Assembly: GCA_963573385.1 (NCBI GenBank)
Contig: CAUYLG010052095.1
Location: 30,755 to 94,754, forward strand
DNA: 64,000 nt
Direction: 5' to 3'
Source: Cacajao melanocephalus
Taxonomy: Eukaryota > Chordata > Mammalia > Primates > Pitheciidae
Part shown: positions 1 through 30,299 of the stretch, piece after piece
Layout: each line of letters opens with the position of its first letter
Position numbering within the stretch: position 1 is the first letter of the stretch
The notes under the pieces: model-generated
Told to the model about the DNA's origin: nothing
Seen by the model: the letters and a program-made list of their open reading frames with translations, nothing else
Databases searched by the model: none
Made by a program: the position numbers and the translations under genes

Positions 1-825
1 ACTTCTGTTTCTGTCTAGGATAGAGAAAGCTGGAAAGTGTCAAAGATAAATTATAAAATCATTACTTTTTTTTTCGAACCCATCAAGGATCAGGTCTCAG
101 GGCAACCAATTATTCTGAAATCTTTAAGTCAGGCCCTTCCTAGGAGAGAATGGGGAGTGAATGCTGGCTCACCTATGGCACAGCCCTGGAGGAAGTGATA
201 CCACATATCATTTGGGTAAAAAGAATTCAGCTATGTTTTTAACAAACTGCTTAAGGCAAAGTGTGGGCTAGGATGAGAGTACAGACCCTTTAGGAGCCAT
301 AGAAACAAGGAAGATTTATGTCTACTCCCATGCTCTTCTGCACAGATTTTCACCAGATATTCATGAGACTCAAGAACACAGGTCCTGCCCAACAGCAGGG
401 AAACAGAGATACCTCCTGGTCCCTCACTGCCTTCTCCCTTTTCACAGGCTTGCAGGCACCAAGCAGTAACTGACAGCAATCTACTGCTAAGTGGGGGCAA
501 GACTGTAAAGAGAGATCCTCTCTGAGGTATTTGTGCACTTAAGTGGAATATTTTTTTAAAACATCCATTTAAAAAAAATGGCATCCCAGACCCCACCTAA
601 CCATAAGGTAACAGGACAGGAATCCCATGCCAGTGGGGCACTGAAGACAACTATAGCAACAACAAAACTCAAACTCAGCTCAACTCTTGAGTAGACTGAC
701 TTAACCAATCCCAGCACTAAAGGCTGAGCAACAGAAGAGGCATGCCCCACATTTAGGCTCTTAAAAAATAAAAACAAAAAATCACTAGCATTTCTGTAAA
801 CTAGTTACAGTCAGAAAATGAATTT
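1..825. other. MAPKAPK5 intron 7, no recognised element
   Basis: No exon-like frame with splice sites and no repeat I recognise. Confidence 0.6.
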
Positions 826-1196
<371 letters not shown>

Positions 1197-1478
1197 TAAT
1201 GTTAAAAAGTATAAACATTTTTGAGAAAAATTAAAGACCTAAATAAATGGAGAGCTATATACCTTGTTCATCAATTGGGAGACTTTTGTATTGTTAAGAT
1301 ATCAATTCTCTCCAAATTCATCTATAGATTAAACACAATCCCAGTCAAACCCCAGGAGGCTTTTCTGTTAGAGAGAAGTGAATTCTAAAATGTAGAGAAA
1401 TGCAAAGGATCTAGAATAGCCAAAACAATTTTGAAAATGAATAAATCTGAAGTCAAGACTTAATATAAAGCTATAATA

Positions 1479-1768
1479 GGCCAGGCACGGTGGCTCGTGC
1501 CTGTAATCCCAGCACTTTGGGAGGCCAAGGCAGGCAGATCACTTGAGGTCAGGAGTTCAAGACCAGCCCGGCTGACATGCGAAACCCCTCCTCTATTTAA
1601 AATAAAAAAATTAGCCAGGTGTGGTGGTGGGTACCTGTAATCTCAGATGCTAGGTAAGCTAAGGCAGGAGAACTGCTTGAACCCGGGGGGCGGAGATTGT
1701 AGTGATCCAAGACTACATCACTGCACTCCAGCCTAGGCAACAAAGCAAGATTCCGTCTAAAAAAAAAA
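1479..1768 (+). mobile_element. Alu
   Basis: Direct repeat aaagctataata at both sides. Confidence 0.95.
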
Positions 1769-2215
1769 GCTATAATAATTCAGATGCTCTTGCTGTAGAC
1801 ACATATGTTAAACAGAACAGAATCCTGAAATGACCAACAGATACATAGCCAACTGGTTTTTAACAAAACTGCAAGGGAATTCATTGATGCAAGGACAGTC
1901 CTTTTACAAATGATGCTGCAACAACCTGACATCCTTAAGGGGGAAAAAAAGAACCTGGTCTCTCATTGCATACACACACAAATTCAAATGAATTACAGAC
2001 CCAAATGTACAAGCTAAAGCTATAACCTCTTATAAGAAAACATCAGAGAAAATATTTATGCCCATGGATCTTAGGAACAAAAAGTACTAAGCATTAAAAA
2101 AAAATGGTGAAATAAACTTGATTAAAATTCAAAACTTCTGCTATTCAAAGGCCATTAAGAAAATTAAAAGGTAAGTCACAGACTGCAAGAAATATTACAT
2201 ATATGTATACATATA

Positions 2216-2670
2216 TGGAAGGCACAATAATGGGCCCCCCAAGATGTCCATGTTATCATCCCTGGGATTATGTTACCCTGTATTGCTGAAGAATTAAGTT
2301 AAGAATCTTAAAATGGGGAGTTATCCAGGTAAGGCCAGTGTGATCAGTAGGGTCCTTGTAAGAGGCAAGCAAGAAGGTCAAAGTCATAGAGAGAGACATT
2401 GGAAGATGCTATACTACTGGCTTTGATGGTGAAGGAAGAGGCTACAAGCCAAATAATGTAGGCAGCCTCTAGAAGCTGGAAAAGGCAGGAAATGGATTCT
2501 CCCCTAGAGCCTCCAGAAGGAGCACAGTCCTGCTGACACCTTGATTATAGCACTGAGTACCATTTCAGATTTCTCATCTCCAGAAGTATAAGATAATAAA
2601 ATTTCTGTTGTTTTTAGCTAATAAGTTTGTGGCAATATGTTACAGTAGCAGTAAGAATACAACATACACA
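2216..2670 (+). repeat. Ancient LTR-like repeat inside an L1 fragment
   Basis: It ends with a tail of the kind ataagataataaaatttctgttg ... taagtttgtggcaatatgttac, seen in several old LTR/MER families. It splits the surrounding L1. Confidence 0.45.
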
Positions 2671-3692
2671 TGGCAAAGAACATGTCCAGAATATTTAAAA
2701 ATTCTTATACCTCAAATTCTTTAATGAGAAACCAACAATAACAAAAGGGCAAAAGATGAATATCCATACTTCTCAATAGAATGGCTAATAAACATGTACA
2801 AAAAGTGCTCCAAAACAGTCACCATCAGGAAAATGTCGTGATTAAAACCATAATGAAGTAATACTCTGCCCCTATCAGAATGGCTAAGATGACAAATGCT
2901 GACAAGCGAAGAGCATGAGGCGTCAGTAAAAATGTGAAACAACTGGAACACTATACGTTGCTGCTAGAAGCATAAAATGGTACAACCATTTTGGAAAAAA
3001 AGATACAGGCATGGGAGAACATGTCCCCCAAAAACTGTAAATGAGTGTTCCTAGCAGCTTTCTTCATAACAGCCAAAAATGAGAAACAACCCCAAATCCT
3101 GTCAGTCAGTGAATGGAAAAAACAAATGCACCTTAGGTATATAATGGAATACTACTTGGCAATGAAAAGGAAGTAATGAATGATAAATGCAGGAACATGG
3201 ATGAATCTCAAAAACATGCTAAGCAAAAGAAATGAAACATACAAAGTCCATGATTACATTTTTATGAAATTCTTCAACGGGCAAAACTAACCAATAACAA
3301 CAGAAAGCAGGTCAGTGGTTGCCTAGGACCAGGGGTTAAGTTGGGAGGGGACTGACTAAAGTGGCACAGGCAGCTTGTGAAGTGAGGGACATGTCCAGCA
3401 TCTTCATTGTGGTGGTCGTCATACGGGGTATATATTTGTCACAACTCATCAAACTCTTCTTGAAGTGGAGGTATTTTACGGTATGTAAATCATACTTCTA
3501 AACCATACCTCAATAAAGTCGATTTTAAAAGAATAAAAGGTCTACATCAAATAAAGCAATCTGTAGGTCTCTAAAGCTAAGTTCTCCCCATCCTATCTGT
3601 ACTATATGCCTACTTATGCTGTAGAATAGAAGGAACACAAGTCTATGGGCAGCTGGGTGACAGATCTTAGGACAGAAACAGTACATGCTTAC

Positions 3693-18651
<14,959 letters not shown>

Positions 18652-19300
18652 GCTCCGTGGGGCCCCCGCAGCCGCGAAAGGCGGAGGCTGCTCAGCTACC
18701 CTGTCCCCGCGAGGCCGAGGGAGCAAAGGGCTCGGTACTCGGGTCCCTGGGCCTCGGGGCGACGGGCAGCAGCCGCCCCTGGGTACAGGTGGGGATGAGG
18801 GCCCCGGTGCCGGCTCTGCTTCGGCGGGCGGCTCTAGGCTGGCGGCAGCAGCAGCGGCGGAGGCGGAGGCCCCTGGGGACAAGCCTTTGTGCTGGGCCCC
18901 GCGCGGCCGCCTCCTAGCCTCATCCCCGGTAGGGGAGGCAGGCTCCCGGGGTAGGGCGAGGCGGGGAGGGCCTCGACCTGGGGCGCTGTGCAGGGGCCTC
19001 GCAGGGCCGCCGCTTAGGCCCGGGCTCGCCAGGTCCTAAGGAGGAGCCTGCGCCTCCGCCTCCGCCGCCTGCACCGCCGCGAAGCCGAAACCGAAGCAGA
19101 GATCGCCACCGCTGCTCCCGCCACCGCTTCAGCGCCACACATCGCCGGGACACCCGCGCCGGGCAGCCCTGCCGGCCGCCCTCACGCACGCGCTGTGTCC
19201 CGCGGGAGCTCCGGGCCGCCCTTCCTGTCGCCCAGCTTCGTGACTCCACGGCCCCACGCGCCCCTCGCTGCCTTCCGCTGGGGTTTCCGAGCTGCCCCCG
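18652..19300 (-). other. MAPKAPK5: MAPKAPK5 5' UTR and start region (inferred)
   Basis: The DNA is very GC-rich and continuous with exon 1. No upstream in-frame ATG exists between the start codon and the in-frame stop at 19036-19038. The transcription start cannot be read from sequence; the right limit is a guess from the CCAAT box at 19361-19365. Confidence 0.45.
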
Positions 19301-19360
19301 AGCGGTGCACCCGACTTGCAGGCGCTGGCGTGGGCCTCCCTAAGACGCGCCGCATACAGG

Positions 19361-19365
19361 ATTGG
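19361..19365 (-). promoter_or_regulatory. CCAAT box for the minus-strand promoter
   Basis: ATTGG on the plus strand gives CCAAT on the MAPKAPK5 strand, inside the CpG island, at a typical NF-Y distance from the likely start region. Confidence 0.5.
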
Positions 19366-19400
19366 CCCCCGGGCCTTCCGCGGCGGAGGCGCTGCGCTAA

Positions 19401-19408
19401 TGACGTCA
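19401..19408. promoter_or_regulatory. Consensus CRE (TGACGTCA)
   Basis: A perfect palindromic CREB/ATF site in the CpG island, 36 bp beyond the inverted CCAAT box, placed so that it could serve transcription in both directions. Confidence 0.75.
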
Positions 19409-19689
19409 TGGGCGACCGGACTGGGCTGGGCCACTGGAAGTCGCTCCCGGACACTCTTGAGTGTGCATGCGTTGGGGCCTCAGCGTTTATCCTAGCTGCA
19501 GAGATTCACGGCTGGGAAAGGCTCTTCAGGGAGGACCAGTGGAGGTCGACCCAGGAAAGAGAAGAGAGGGCTGAAGCACGAGAGTCCTGCCGTAAGGGAG
19601 CAGGATTGTGTAGAATACATAAAGCAGTAGCAACTCTGTTTACGGAGCATTAACCTTACGTGGAGTTCTTTGCATTACCTGCTTTCATC

Positions 19690-19865
19690 TTTACGGGGTA
19701 GCCATTTGGCGTTGTGAGGTATGAATGTTCCCATCCCTAGTTTGCAGATTAGGTAACTGAGGCTCAGTGAGCTGGACTAATTTGTGGACGGCCGAGAAGT
19801 GGTCAAGCATGGAATGAAAACCCAGGTTTGCGCGCTCTACTCTCCACTGATAACCTGTTAAAAGG
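19690..19865 (+). repeat. MIR
   Basis: gcagattaggtaactgaggctc is the MIR core; lies within the expected lncRNA. Confidence 0.7.
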
Positions 19866-19884
19866 CCTTGCAAGAGTTATTGAC

Positions 19885-20310
19885 TAATCGCCTCTCAGTG
19901 GTTCTTCATTCACTTATTAATGACACATCAGTATGTGCCAAATATACTAGACATTGGAGAAACAGTAGGAACAAGACACGGTACCGGCTCATGGATCTTT
20001 CAAGAAAAGGAAGTAGGAAAGCCCGAGTCTGATGCTAAGAAGAACAGAAACAGGGTGCTGAGGTAAGACAATAACTGAATGTGGGGACTGCTTCGTATTA
20101 GATGATTAAGGAAGGTCTCTTCGGAGGTAACATTTAAGCTGAGACCCCTGAGGAATGAGAAAAGGCTGGCTATTGGAAATCCAAGGAAAAGATTAATAGG
20201 CAGATAGGCAAAAGTTTTAAGGTGGAAGTAAGCTAAATGTGTTTAAGGATCAGCAAGAAGGTCATTGTAGCTGGAGCAGAGCAAGTAGGAGACTAATAAA
20301 GGAAGGATGA
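19885..20310 (-). repeat. L2 (reverse)
   Basis: cattcacttattaatgac and catttaagctgagacccctga are reversed L2. It continues past the Alus near 20455-20605, 20894-21040 and 21322-21570. Confidence 0.6.
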
Positions 20311-20316
20311 GGTTGG

Positions 20317-20454
20317 ACGCTGGGCGCGATTTGTCACGCCTGTAATCTCAGCACTTCGGGACGCCAAAGCGGGCAGATCACCTGAAGTCAGGAGTTCGAG
20401 ACCAACCTGGCCAACATGGCGAAACCGCATCTCTATTTCAAAAAAAAAAAAAAA
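20317..20454 (+). mobile_element. Half-Alu of another type
   Basis: Left arm only plus A14; direct repeat aaggatgaggttgga. It lacks the diagnostic changes of the three copies above. Confidence 0.75.
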
Positions 20455-20605
20455 TTACGAAAAGGATGAGGTTGGATGTGGGCAGGGGCTGCATCATATG
20501 TTGCTTGGGGGGGTCATAATCGGGACTTTGGATTTTATTCTAAGCTATTGTAAGGTTTTAAACTAAAGAGTGGTGTGATCAAATTTGTTTTAAAAGATCA
20601 CTCTG

Positions 20606-20960
<355 letters not shown>

Positions 20961-21040
20961 CTATTGGAGAATAATGCAGATGAGAGATTATTACACTGTC
21001 TGAACTAAGGAAGTGGCAGTAAAGGTGTAAAGAAGATGGA

Positions 21041-21321
21041 TTTTTTTTTGAAACAGGGTCTCACTGGCTGGAGTGCAGTGGTGTGATCACAGCTCACTGC
21101 AACCTAGACCTCCTGAGCTCAAGTGATCCTCCCACCTCAGCCTCCTAAGTAGCTGGGACTACAGGCTCATGCCACCATGCCTGGCTAATTTTTTGTATAT
21201 TTTGTACAGATGAGGTCTCTCCACATTGCTCAGGCTGCTCTCCAACTCCTGAGCTCAAATGATCCACCTGCCTTGGCCTCCTAAAGTACTGGGATTACAG
21301 GTGTGAGCCACGGTGCCTGGC
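21041..21321 (-). mobile_element. Alu
   Basis: Direct repeat gaagatggattt. Confidence 0.95.
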
Positions 21322-21599
21322 TGAGAAGATGGATTTAGGACATGTTTTGAAGGTAACATTGTCAGGACTTCCTGAAGGTTTAGATGTGGAAGGGGAGGAT
21401 AAGAAACAGACCAAGGATAACTTTCACATGTATGCTTAAGCAACTGGATGGATAATGATGCCATTCAGTGAGTGAAAGACTTTATGGAGGTGGAAGATTC
21501 AGAGTTCTTTTCTATCTAGGTTAATTTGAGACATACCAGAGGATAAGTCAAGTAAGTAATTGAATATTGGAGTGGAGACTTAGTTGTCTACCAGAATTA

Positions 21600-21920
21600 T
21601 TGTTTTCTTTGTTAGTCATACACTAACACTGCATTCCTCAAGTAAAATAAGCATGCCTCTGTGCCTATGCTCTCCCCAGTGGAAAGTGAGCAGAAGAGGT
21701 GTGCACAGTTTCCAGGCCTGGCCTGTACAGACCTCCAACAGGTGTTCTCCTGTGCTCTTACTCCTTCTGCCAACTGGAAGCAGATGGTGACCAGGCTCTG
21801 GAGAAGGCAAGGCCTGAGGATGGGAGTTTCCTGAGTGGAGGGGAACTGTTCCTTACTGACCTAAATATTGACTCATTATTGTTATGTGGGAATAAATAAA
21901 CTTGTGTTGACCTTTTACCT
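21600..21920 (+). repeat. Ancient LTR/MER-like repeat with AATAAA
   Basis: ctgtgcctatgctctccccag, gtttccaggcctggcc and gggaataaataaacttgtgttg are typical of an old interspersed family; I cannot name it. Confidence 0.4.
21891..21900 (+). terminator. Overlapping AATAAA signals
   Basis: AATAAATAAA followed within 20 bp by cttgtgttgac, a GT-rich downstream element. It could end a plus-strand transcript, but it is part of an old repeat that carries such signals. Confidence 0.3.
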
Positions 21921-22040
21921 ACTTTGAGTCTTTTGTTCTAGCAGCTTTGCCTATAATACCTAATGTGAGTAAGAGCAATGATCCATTGTTGAACTTTGAA
22001 AGAAAATTTTCAAATGACTTGAATTGACATCTGTAACAGG

Positions 22041-22120
22041 AAATATGCGTGCAAAAGTAATTGTGGTTTTTGCCATTTAAAAGTAATGGCAAAAATTGCA
22101 ATTGTTTTTGTACCAACCTG
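22041..22120 (+). mobile_element. MADE1 (Hsmar1-type MITE)
   Basis: An 80-bp near-palindrome, gtgcaaaagtaattg ... caattgtttttgtac, with a short central loop, ends in accaacct. This is the mariner MITE from which the primate miR-548 family arose. Confidence 0.85.
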
Positions 22121-22318
22121 TAGAAGATGCCTTGGATTTATTCATTCATTTCATACAGTAAGAATTTCTCTCTCTCTGCCAGGCTCTGTGTTGTGTAATA
22201 GAGATGCGGAGATGAAGAGACAGGGTCCCCGCCCTCAAGCAGCTTTTAGTCTTGCTGCTCAACTTACAGACTTATTTGCACATGCTTTCTCACTACCTAG
22301 AAACTCACTTTTCCCTCC

Positions 22319-22671
<353 letters not shown>

Positions 22672-23129
22672 CATTCTTGATAATGTTTTTTTAGAAAGAC
22701 ATGCCTTGCCCATATCCTCCTTTGCTAATCTAAATCAAATTTTCCTATTATCCTATAACTAAATAATCTCAACAAGAGAAAGAATCTTATTTGTATTATT
22801 GGTCATATGTCCCTAATACCCAGTCCATTGTAGGTCCTTAATAAATTCATCTGTTGAAGGAATCAATGAATGGAGAAGGCAGAACCCTGAAGGAAGAGGT
22901 TTCTTTCAATGAAATTCCTCCATTTTTTGCTGGTGTGGCAGCTCTGGTTCACAGCCTCCAGTGATGCTCACCTCCTAGTATTTATGATCTTGTGTAATCC
23001 CCTCACTTTGCATGTGGGCTGGATCAAGTGCTTTGCTTCCGATGAAGGGGTGTCATGCTCAAGATTAGGTTACAGAAACACTCTGGCTTCCATCGGGGGC
23101 CCTCTCTGACTTTTACTCATTTGCTCTCA

Positions 23130-23879
<750 letters not shown>

Positions 23880-24136
23880 GTTGCCCCTGTAAAGGGGCCC
23901 ACATTTTGAGGAACTGTCTCTTACCAGCTGCCAGTGAGTACCTAAAGACTGCCAACACACACATGAGCTTAGAAAGGATATCTACCAAGTTGAGCCTTTA
24001 GCTAATGGCATCCCCAGCCCACAATTATCACAGCCCCGTGAGAGACTGTATGCCAGAGGCACCCAGCTAAGCCATACCCAAACTCCTGATCCACAGAAAC
24101 AGAGAGATTTTTATGTTGTTTTAAAGTACTACATTT

Positions 24137-24436
<300 letters not shown>

Positions 24437-24439
24437 TTA

Positions 24440-24560
24440 GAATAAATAAAATGCAGATTCTGATTCCTTAGGTGTGGGGTGGGGCCTGGGATTTTGTATT
24501 GCTAAGAAGCTGCCCAGTGATGTAGTGGTACTGCTCGGTCCCAGACCATACTTTGAGGAG
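24440..24560 (+). repeat. MER5-type hAT MITE
   Basis: gcagattctgattccttaggtg ... ccatactttgaggag is MER5; an Alu cuts its left part. Confidence 0.65.
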
Positions 24561-24870
24561 TGGGTGTGGACACCTCCACAGTGCCTATCACTCAACAGCC
24601 CCTACTTATAGAATGGGCCTTGCTTCATGTGGAAGCCATGTGGCCCCATCCCTTGGCCACAGCTGACTGGCCCAGGAACGGCCATTGGACCCAAGATGGG
24701 CCCTTTAGACAAGGCAGTCCTTGTCTGCCTCGGGAAATGGAAGCGGTGAGGCTGTGGAAAGAGGCTGGAAGGAGCAGCTTCCCAGCTCAGAGAGACTCAA
24801 CCCTGCCTCCTATTCCTCGCTGCACTAATTGTTCCACGTCCTTCCCAGGTGTACCCCTATTGCCTGATGC

Positions 24871-25345
24871 TGTGTTACCAGCGGGGAGGGTGTCCAGGTT
24901 CTTGGCGTCGTGAACAAAGAATTGGACAAAACACACAAAGCAAGGAAAGAATGAAGAAATTTATTGAAAATGAAAGGACACTCCTTAGTGTGGGAGCGGG
25001 CCCAGCATAGGGACTCAAGGGCCCTGTTACAGAATTTTTTGGGGTTTAAACACCCTCTAGAAGTTTCCATCGTTCCTTGGTATACGCCCTACGTAAATGT
25101 AGAGGATGAAGTCACAAAGTCATTTATTTGGCATACGATGTAAATGGAGAGCATATTTCCTGGCATGGCTAAAGTGTGAATTGGCCTTATGTTCCCTGCC
25201 TGCAGACGCTATTTTCATGCCTCAGCTGGAGTGACGTCTCATCCCTCTGAATGCTGCCGAGCCCGAGCCGTCACTGGTTTTTCTCAGGCTGTCTCCATTG
25301 GTTGAAGTTCACAACAGTGCTCTTCCCTAACACGCTTCACACACT
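24871..25345. mobile_element. ERV1-like LTR (unnamed)
   Basis: tgtgttaccagcgg, an A-rich agcaaggaaagaatgaag and tttattgaaaatgaaagg resemble a class I LTR that I cannot name. No coding region is attached. The right boundary is unclear. Confidence 0.45.
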
Positions 25346-25406
25346 TGGCCGATTGTGTTCTTGAATTAAGTTCTTAGTTATGGACGCCTGCCAGAAAGGT
25401 TGTGCT

Positions 25407-25526
25407 TGCTGGGCAGCGTGGCTCACACCTGTCATCTCGGCACTTCTCGAGGCAGGAGTTCAAGACCAGCCTGGGCAACATAGCAAGACCTTATCTCAAT
25501 AATAATAAAATAAAAAATTTTTTAAT
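25407..25526 (+). mobile_element. Alu left-arm fragment
   Basis: Short left arm with an (aat) tail. Confidence 0.75.
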
Positions 25527-25527
25527 A

Positions 25528-25824
25528 GGCTGGGCACAATGGCTCACCCCTGTAATCCCAGCACTTTGGGAGGCCGAGGTGGGCGGATCAGGAAGTCAAG
25601 AGATGGAGACCATCCTGGCTGACATAATGAAACCCTGTCTCTACTAAAAATACAAAAATTAGCCAGGCTTGGTGGGTGCGCCTGTGGTCCCTGCTACGTG
25701 GGAGGCTGACACAGGCAGGAGAATCTCTTGAACCTGGGAGGCAGAGGTTACAGTGAGCCAAGCTTGCACCACTGTAATCCAGCCTGGGCGACAGAGCGAG
25801 ACTCTGTGTCAAAAAATAAATAAA
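25528..25824 (+). mobile_element. Alu
   Basis: Full-length. Confidence 0.9.
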
Positions 25825-26253
25825 TTTAAAATAATAATATAAATGATAATAATAAAGGTTGTATCAAGTTATGTTTTCCTAGTAGCATGAGCGCATGCCC
25901 TGGTTTCTGACCTGTTTCTGTTCCTCAAATAGAGCAAAACTGGACACCCTGTGAATGGAAAGTTCTAGCATCTGCTGACCTGACTCAGCTCAAATCCTTC
26001 AGACCTCTAAGATGGAAGGGGCCCCAGAGGTCTCCAAGGCCAGCCCCACCTCGGGTGCAGCATCCATCCTGGGGCTCTGTGGGCCAGCTGGAGCACTCAG
26101 TGGCTGCTGACTGGCTCCTGTCTCCCCTCTCAGAACTCACAGAATAAACATCATCCCTCTCCTGGGACAGTTTGTTAGGTGTCTCATGTGGTGGTGATTT
26201 CCTTAAAATTTTTGTCTGGGAAACAATGCATGATATAAAATGTACCCGCCTAA

Positions 26254-27171
<918 letters not shown>

Positions 27172-27655
27172 CAAATTTTGTGTTTTAAAGTGAGCAATTT
27201 GGTTGAATTTAGTAAATTCACAATGTTGTGTAACTGCCGCCTGTATCTGCTTCCAAAACGTTTTCATCACCCCAAAAGGGCACCTCACCCATTAGCAGTC
27301 ACTCCCCATTGGTCCCTCCCCAGGGCCCCCAGCAATCAGCCTTCTCTCTATAGATTTGGCTGTTCTGGACATTTCCTATAAGTGAAATCATACAGTCCTT
27401 GTCCTTTTGTGTCTGGGTTCTTTCACTCAGCATCATGTTTTCAAGGTTCATCCACATGCAAATGCATCAGTATGTCCTTCCTTTTTATGGCTGAGTAATA
27501 TTCCATTGCATGGATATGTCACATTTTGTCCATCTATTGATGGACATTTGAGTTGATTACACTGTTGAGCTGTTGTGAGTAGTGCTGCTGTGAACGTTCA
27601 TGTACAAGTTTTTGCTGGGAGTTCCTGTTTTCATTTCTTTCGAGTCTGTATGTAG

Positions 27656-28223
27656 CCCTGGTCTTTGATTCCCTCATTGCACTGCCTGCCAAATGTACAG
27701 CCAAATCGTATGCAACACCGTTGGAAAGACACGAGTGGAAGAGACTATCCTGCTACTTCTTGGAGAAGATAGCGCTGTAGTTCTACACGTGTCCCACAAG
27801 GTGGCACCCACACTTAGGAAGCTTCTCCGGGCTGCAGGGAAAGCTCCCTGTGCTCTCTATGCAGACGGAAATGGAGGCTTTACCCAGAAGCACGGGGCTT
27901 TACACCTAATACTCCTGTGACTTACCTATATCTGAATACCCAGGGAGATTAGGTGGTTCATCACCTGAGAGCTGTTTTTATTTCAGACAGCTACTTAAGG
28001 TTCTGATGGGTCTGTCACTAACAGTGCAAGGAGATCAATGTGTCTAGGATGTCAAAATCAACCTGATAGACATTTCTTCATACCTAATATTTCCTTTCTT
28101 ATCCGGTGGTTAAAAGATCCGATTCTCTCACAGTTACAGTGAGTATAGCAGGCAAGAAATATTACATTTCTCTACTTTTTCCAATTCACCCCTACCAGGG
28201 TTCTTTGCAGTACTGCTTTCTTG
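27656..28223. other. Intergenic unique sequence
   Basis: No repeat or gene recognised. Confidence 0.55.
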
Positions 28224-28510
28224 TTTTTTTGTTTTTTTTCCAGAGACGGGCTAGGCTGGAGTGAAGTAGTACAATCACAACTCACTGCAGCCTCGACGTC
28301 CTGGGCTGAAGTGATCCTCCCACCTCAGCCTCACGAGTAGCTAGGACCACAGGCACACACCACCATGCCAGCTAATTTTTATATTTTTTTGTAGAGATGG
28401 GGTTTCACCACGTTGACCAGGCTGATCTAGAACTCATGGGCTCAAGCAAATCACCCACCTCAGCTTCCCAACGTGCTGGGATTACAGGAATGAGCCACTG
28501 TGCCCTGGCC
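28224..28510 (-). mobile_element. Old Alu
   Basis: Diverged (FLAM/J-like caatcacaactcactgcagc). Confidence 0.85.
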
Positions 28511-28792
28511 TAAAATATTATTAAATGATGCACTCTCCATAGAAAATCTCCCTGGAAGTAATTTCATCCTATATAATGAGATGAGGGTTAAGCTGGTGAT
28601 AAAGTTAGGCATAAGGAGGGCATCTCCCTAAATCCCGAGTAGTTAAAGAGCAGTTAGCTGTAATTTGGGCAGTACATTGAAAATACATCATCAGGACTGT
28701 CGGATCACAGTGGTGTTTCACAAGGTGGTAGAGACTGCTGATTGCCCTCTCTAACCCGGCTTCCATTTCTTCTTTTTCTTTATTATTTTTAT

Positions 28793-29104
28793 TTATTTTT
28801 TTGAGACAGAGTTTCGCTCTTCTTGCCCAGGCTGGAGTGCAATGGCATGATCTCGGCTCACCACAACCTCCACCTCCTGGGTTCAAAGTGATTTTCCTGC
28901 CTCAGCCTCCCGAGTAGCTGAGATTACAGGCATGCGCCACCATGCCCAGCTAGGTTTTTTTTTTGTTGTTGTTTTTGTATTTTTAGTAGAGACAGGGTTT
29001 CTCCATGTTGGTCAGGCTGGTCTCGAACTCCTAACCTCAGGTGGTCCACCGGCCTCGGCCTCCCAAATTGCTGGGATTACAGATGTGAGCCACTGTGTCC
29101 AGCC
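28793..29104 (-). mobile_element. Alu
   Basis: Full-length. Confidence 0.9.
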
Positions 29105-29287
29105 TTTGCCAGGCATCTTGACTAGAGGAAGATAGTGTTCTGGATGGGAGACTCAAGAGGTCTGGTTACTGAAGTTATAAATCTCACTTAAACTGAGTAA
29201 ATTGACATATGGTTTCCAAATCTATTTCTTATGAAATTGGCCAATGTCGTTTTTATTTGGCCCAATCAAATTTTTACTGAGAACTGA

Positions 29288-29680
29288 GCTGGGCACAGTG
29301 GCTCATGCCTGTAATCCCAGCACTTTGGGAGGTTGAGGTGGGAGGATTGCTTGAGTCCAGGAGTTTGAAAACAGCTTGGGCGGCTGGGCGCGGTGGCTCA
29401 TGCTTGTAATCCAAACACTTTGGAGGCCAAGGTGGGCAGATCACCTGAGGTCGGGAGTTCAAGACCAGCCTGACCAACATGGTGAAACCCCGTCTTAAAA
29501 AAAAAAAAAGAAAAGAAAACAGCTTGGGCAACATAGCGAAACCCCATCTCTACAAAAAATACAAAATTAGCCCAGGAAGCTGAGGCAGGAGGATCATTTG
29601 AGTCCAGGAGGTCAAGGCAGCAGTGAGCTGTGATGGTGCCACTGCATTCCAGCCTGGGTGACACACACCAAGACCCTGTT
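29288..29680 (+). mobile_element. Old Alu hosting a half-Alu
   Basis: Parts 29288-29381 and 29516-29680. Confidence 0.85.
29382..29515 (+). mobile_element. Half-Alu, diagnostic short lineage, copy 1
   Basis: A left arm of ~118 bp plus A-tail, inserted inside another Alu (29288-29680). Direct repeat aaaacagcttgggc at both sides. Carries taatccaa and tttggaggcc in place of taatccca and tttgggaggc. Confidence 0.85.
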
Positions 29681-29967
29681 GGACTTTCAGTGTCTGTTTT
29701 CTGGTTTACCTCTCCCCTCTTGGGCATCTTTTTAGCCATATGTTAGATGTGCTCTGAGATCTCTAGAGCACATCTCAGAGCCGCCACGGGTAAACAGGCC
29801 AGAGGTATTTCTTAATTAAATGCATGAAATGTTCAAGCATATTCTTGTTAGTGTAATTAAAATAAAAAGGTAAATGCATGAAACAAGCTGTTTACCCACA
29901 GCAGAGGAGGAGAAATCATATCCAGTGTGCCATATCATTCCTACCTGGCAGTGTTTCCTTGGGTTAT

Positions 29968-30264
29968 TTTATTACTTATTTTGAGATGGAGTCTCACTCT
30001 GATGCCCAGGCTAGAATGAAGTGGTGGGAACACCACTCACTGCAACCTCTACCTCCCAGGTTCACGCAATTTTCCTGCCTCAGATTCCCAAGTAGCTGGG
30101 ATTACAGGGACCAGCCACCATGCCTGGCTAATTTTTGTACTTTTAGTAGAGATGGGGTTTCACCGTGTTCGCCAGGCTGGTCTCAAACTCCTCACCTCAC
30201 ATGATGTACCCTCCTTGGCCTCCCAAAGTGCTGGGATTACAGGCATGAGCCATTGTTCCCCGCC
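29968..30264 (-). mobile_element. Alu just downstream of ALDH2
   Basis: Starts some 35 bp past the estimated mRNA end. Confidence 0.9.
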
Positions 30265-30299
30265 TTCTTTCGGTTATTGAGATGGACAAAGAGTTACCC

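Noticed and set aside
1970..1985. Short CA-rich and AT-rich runs as CRISPR-like or origin-like repeats
   Set aside because: They are simple microsatellites; there is no repeat-spacer pattern anywhere in the window.
19195..19653. A 152-codon plus-strand frame across the promoter
   Set aside because: It lies over the CpG island, where stop codons are rare, and shows no domain; it may be part of the antisense lncRNA but is not supported as a protein.
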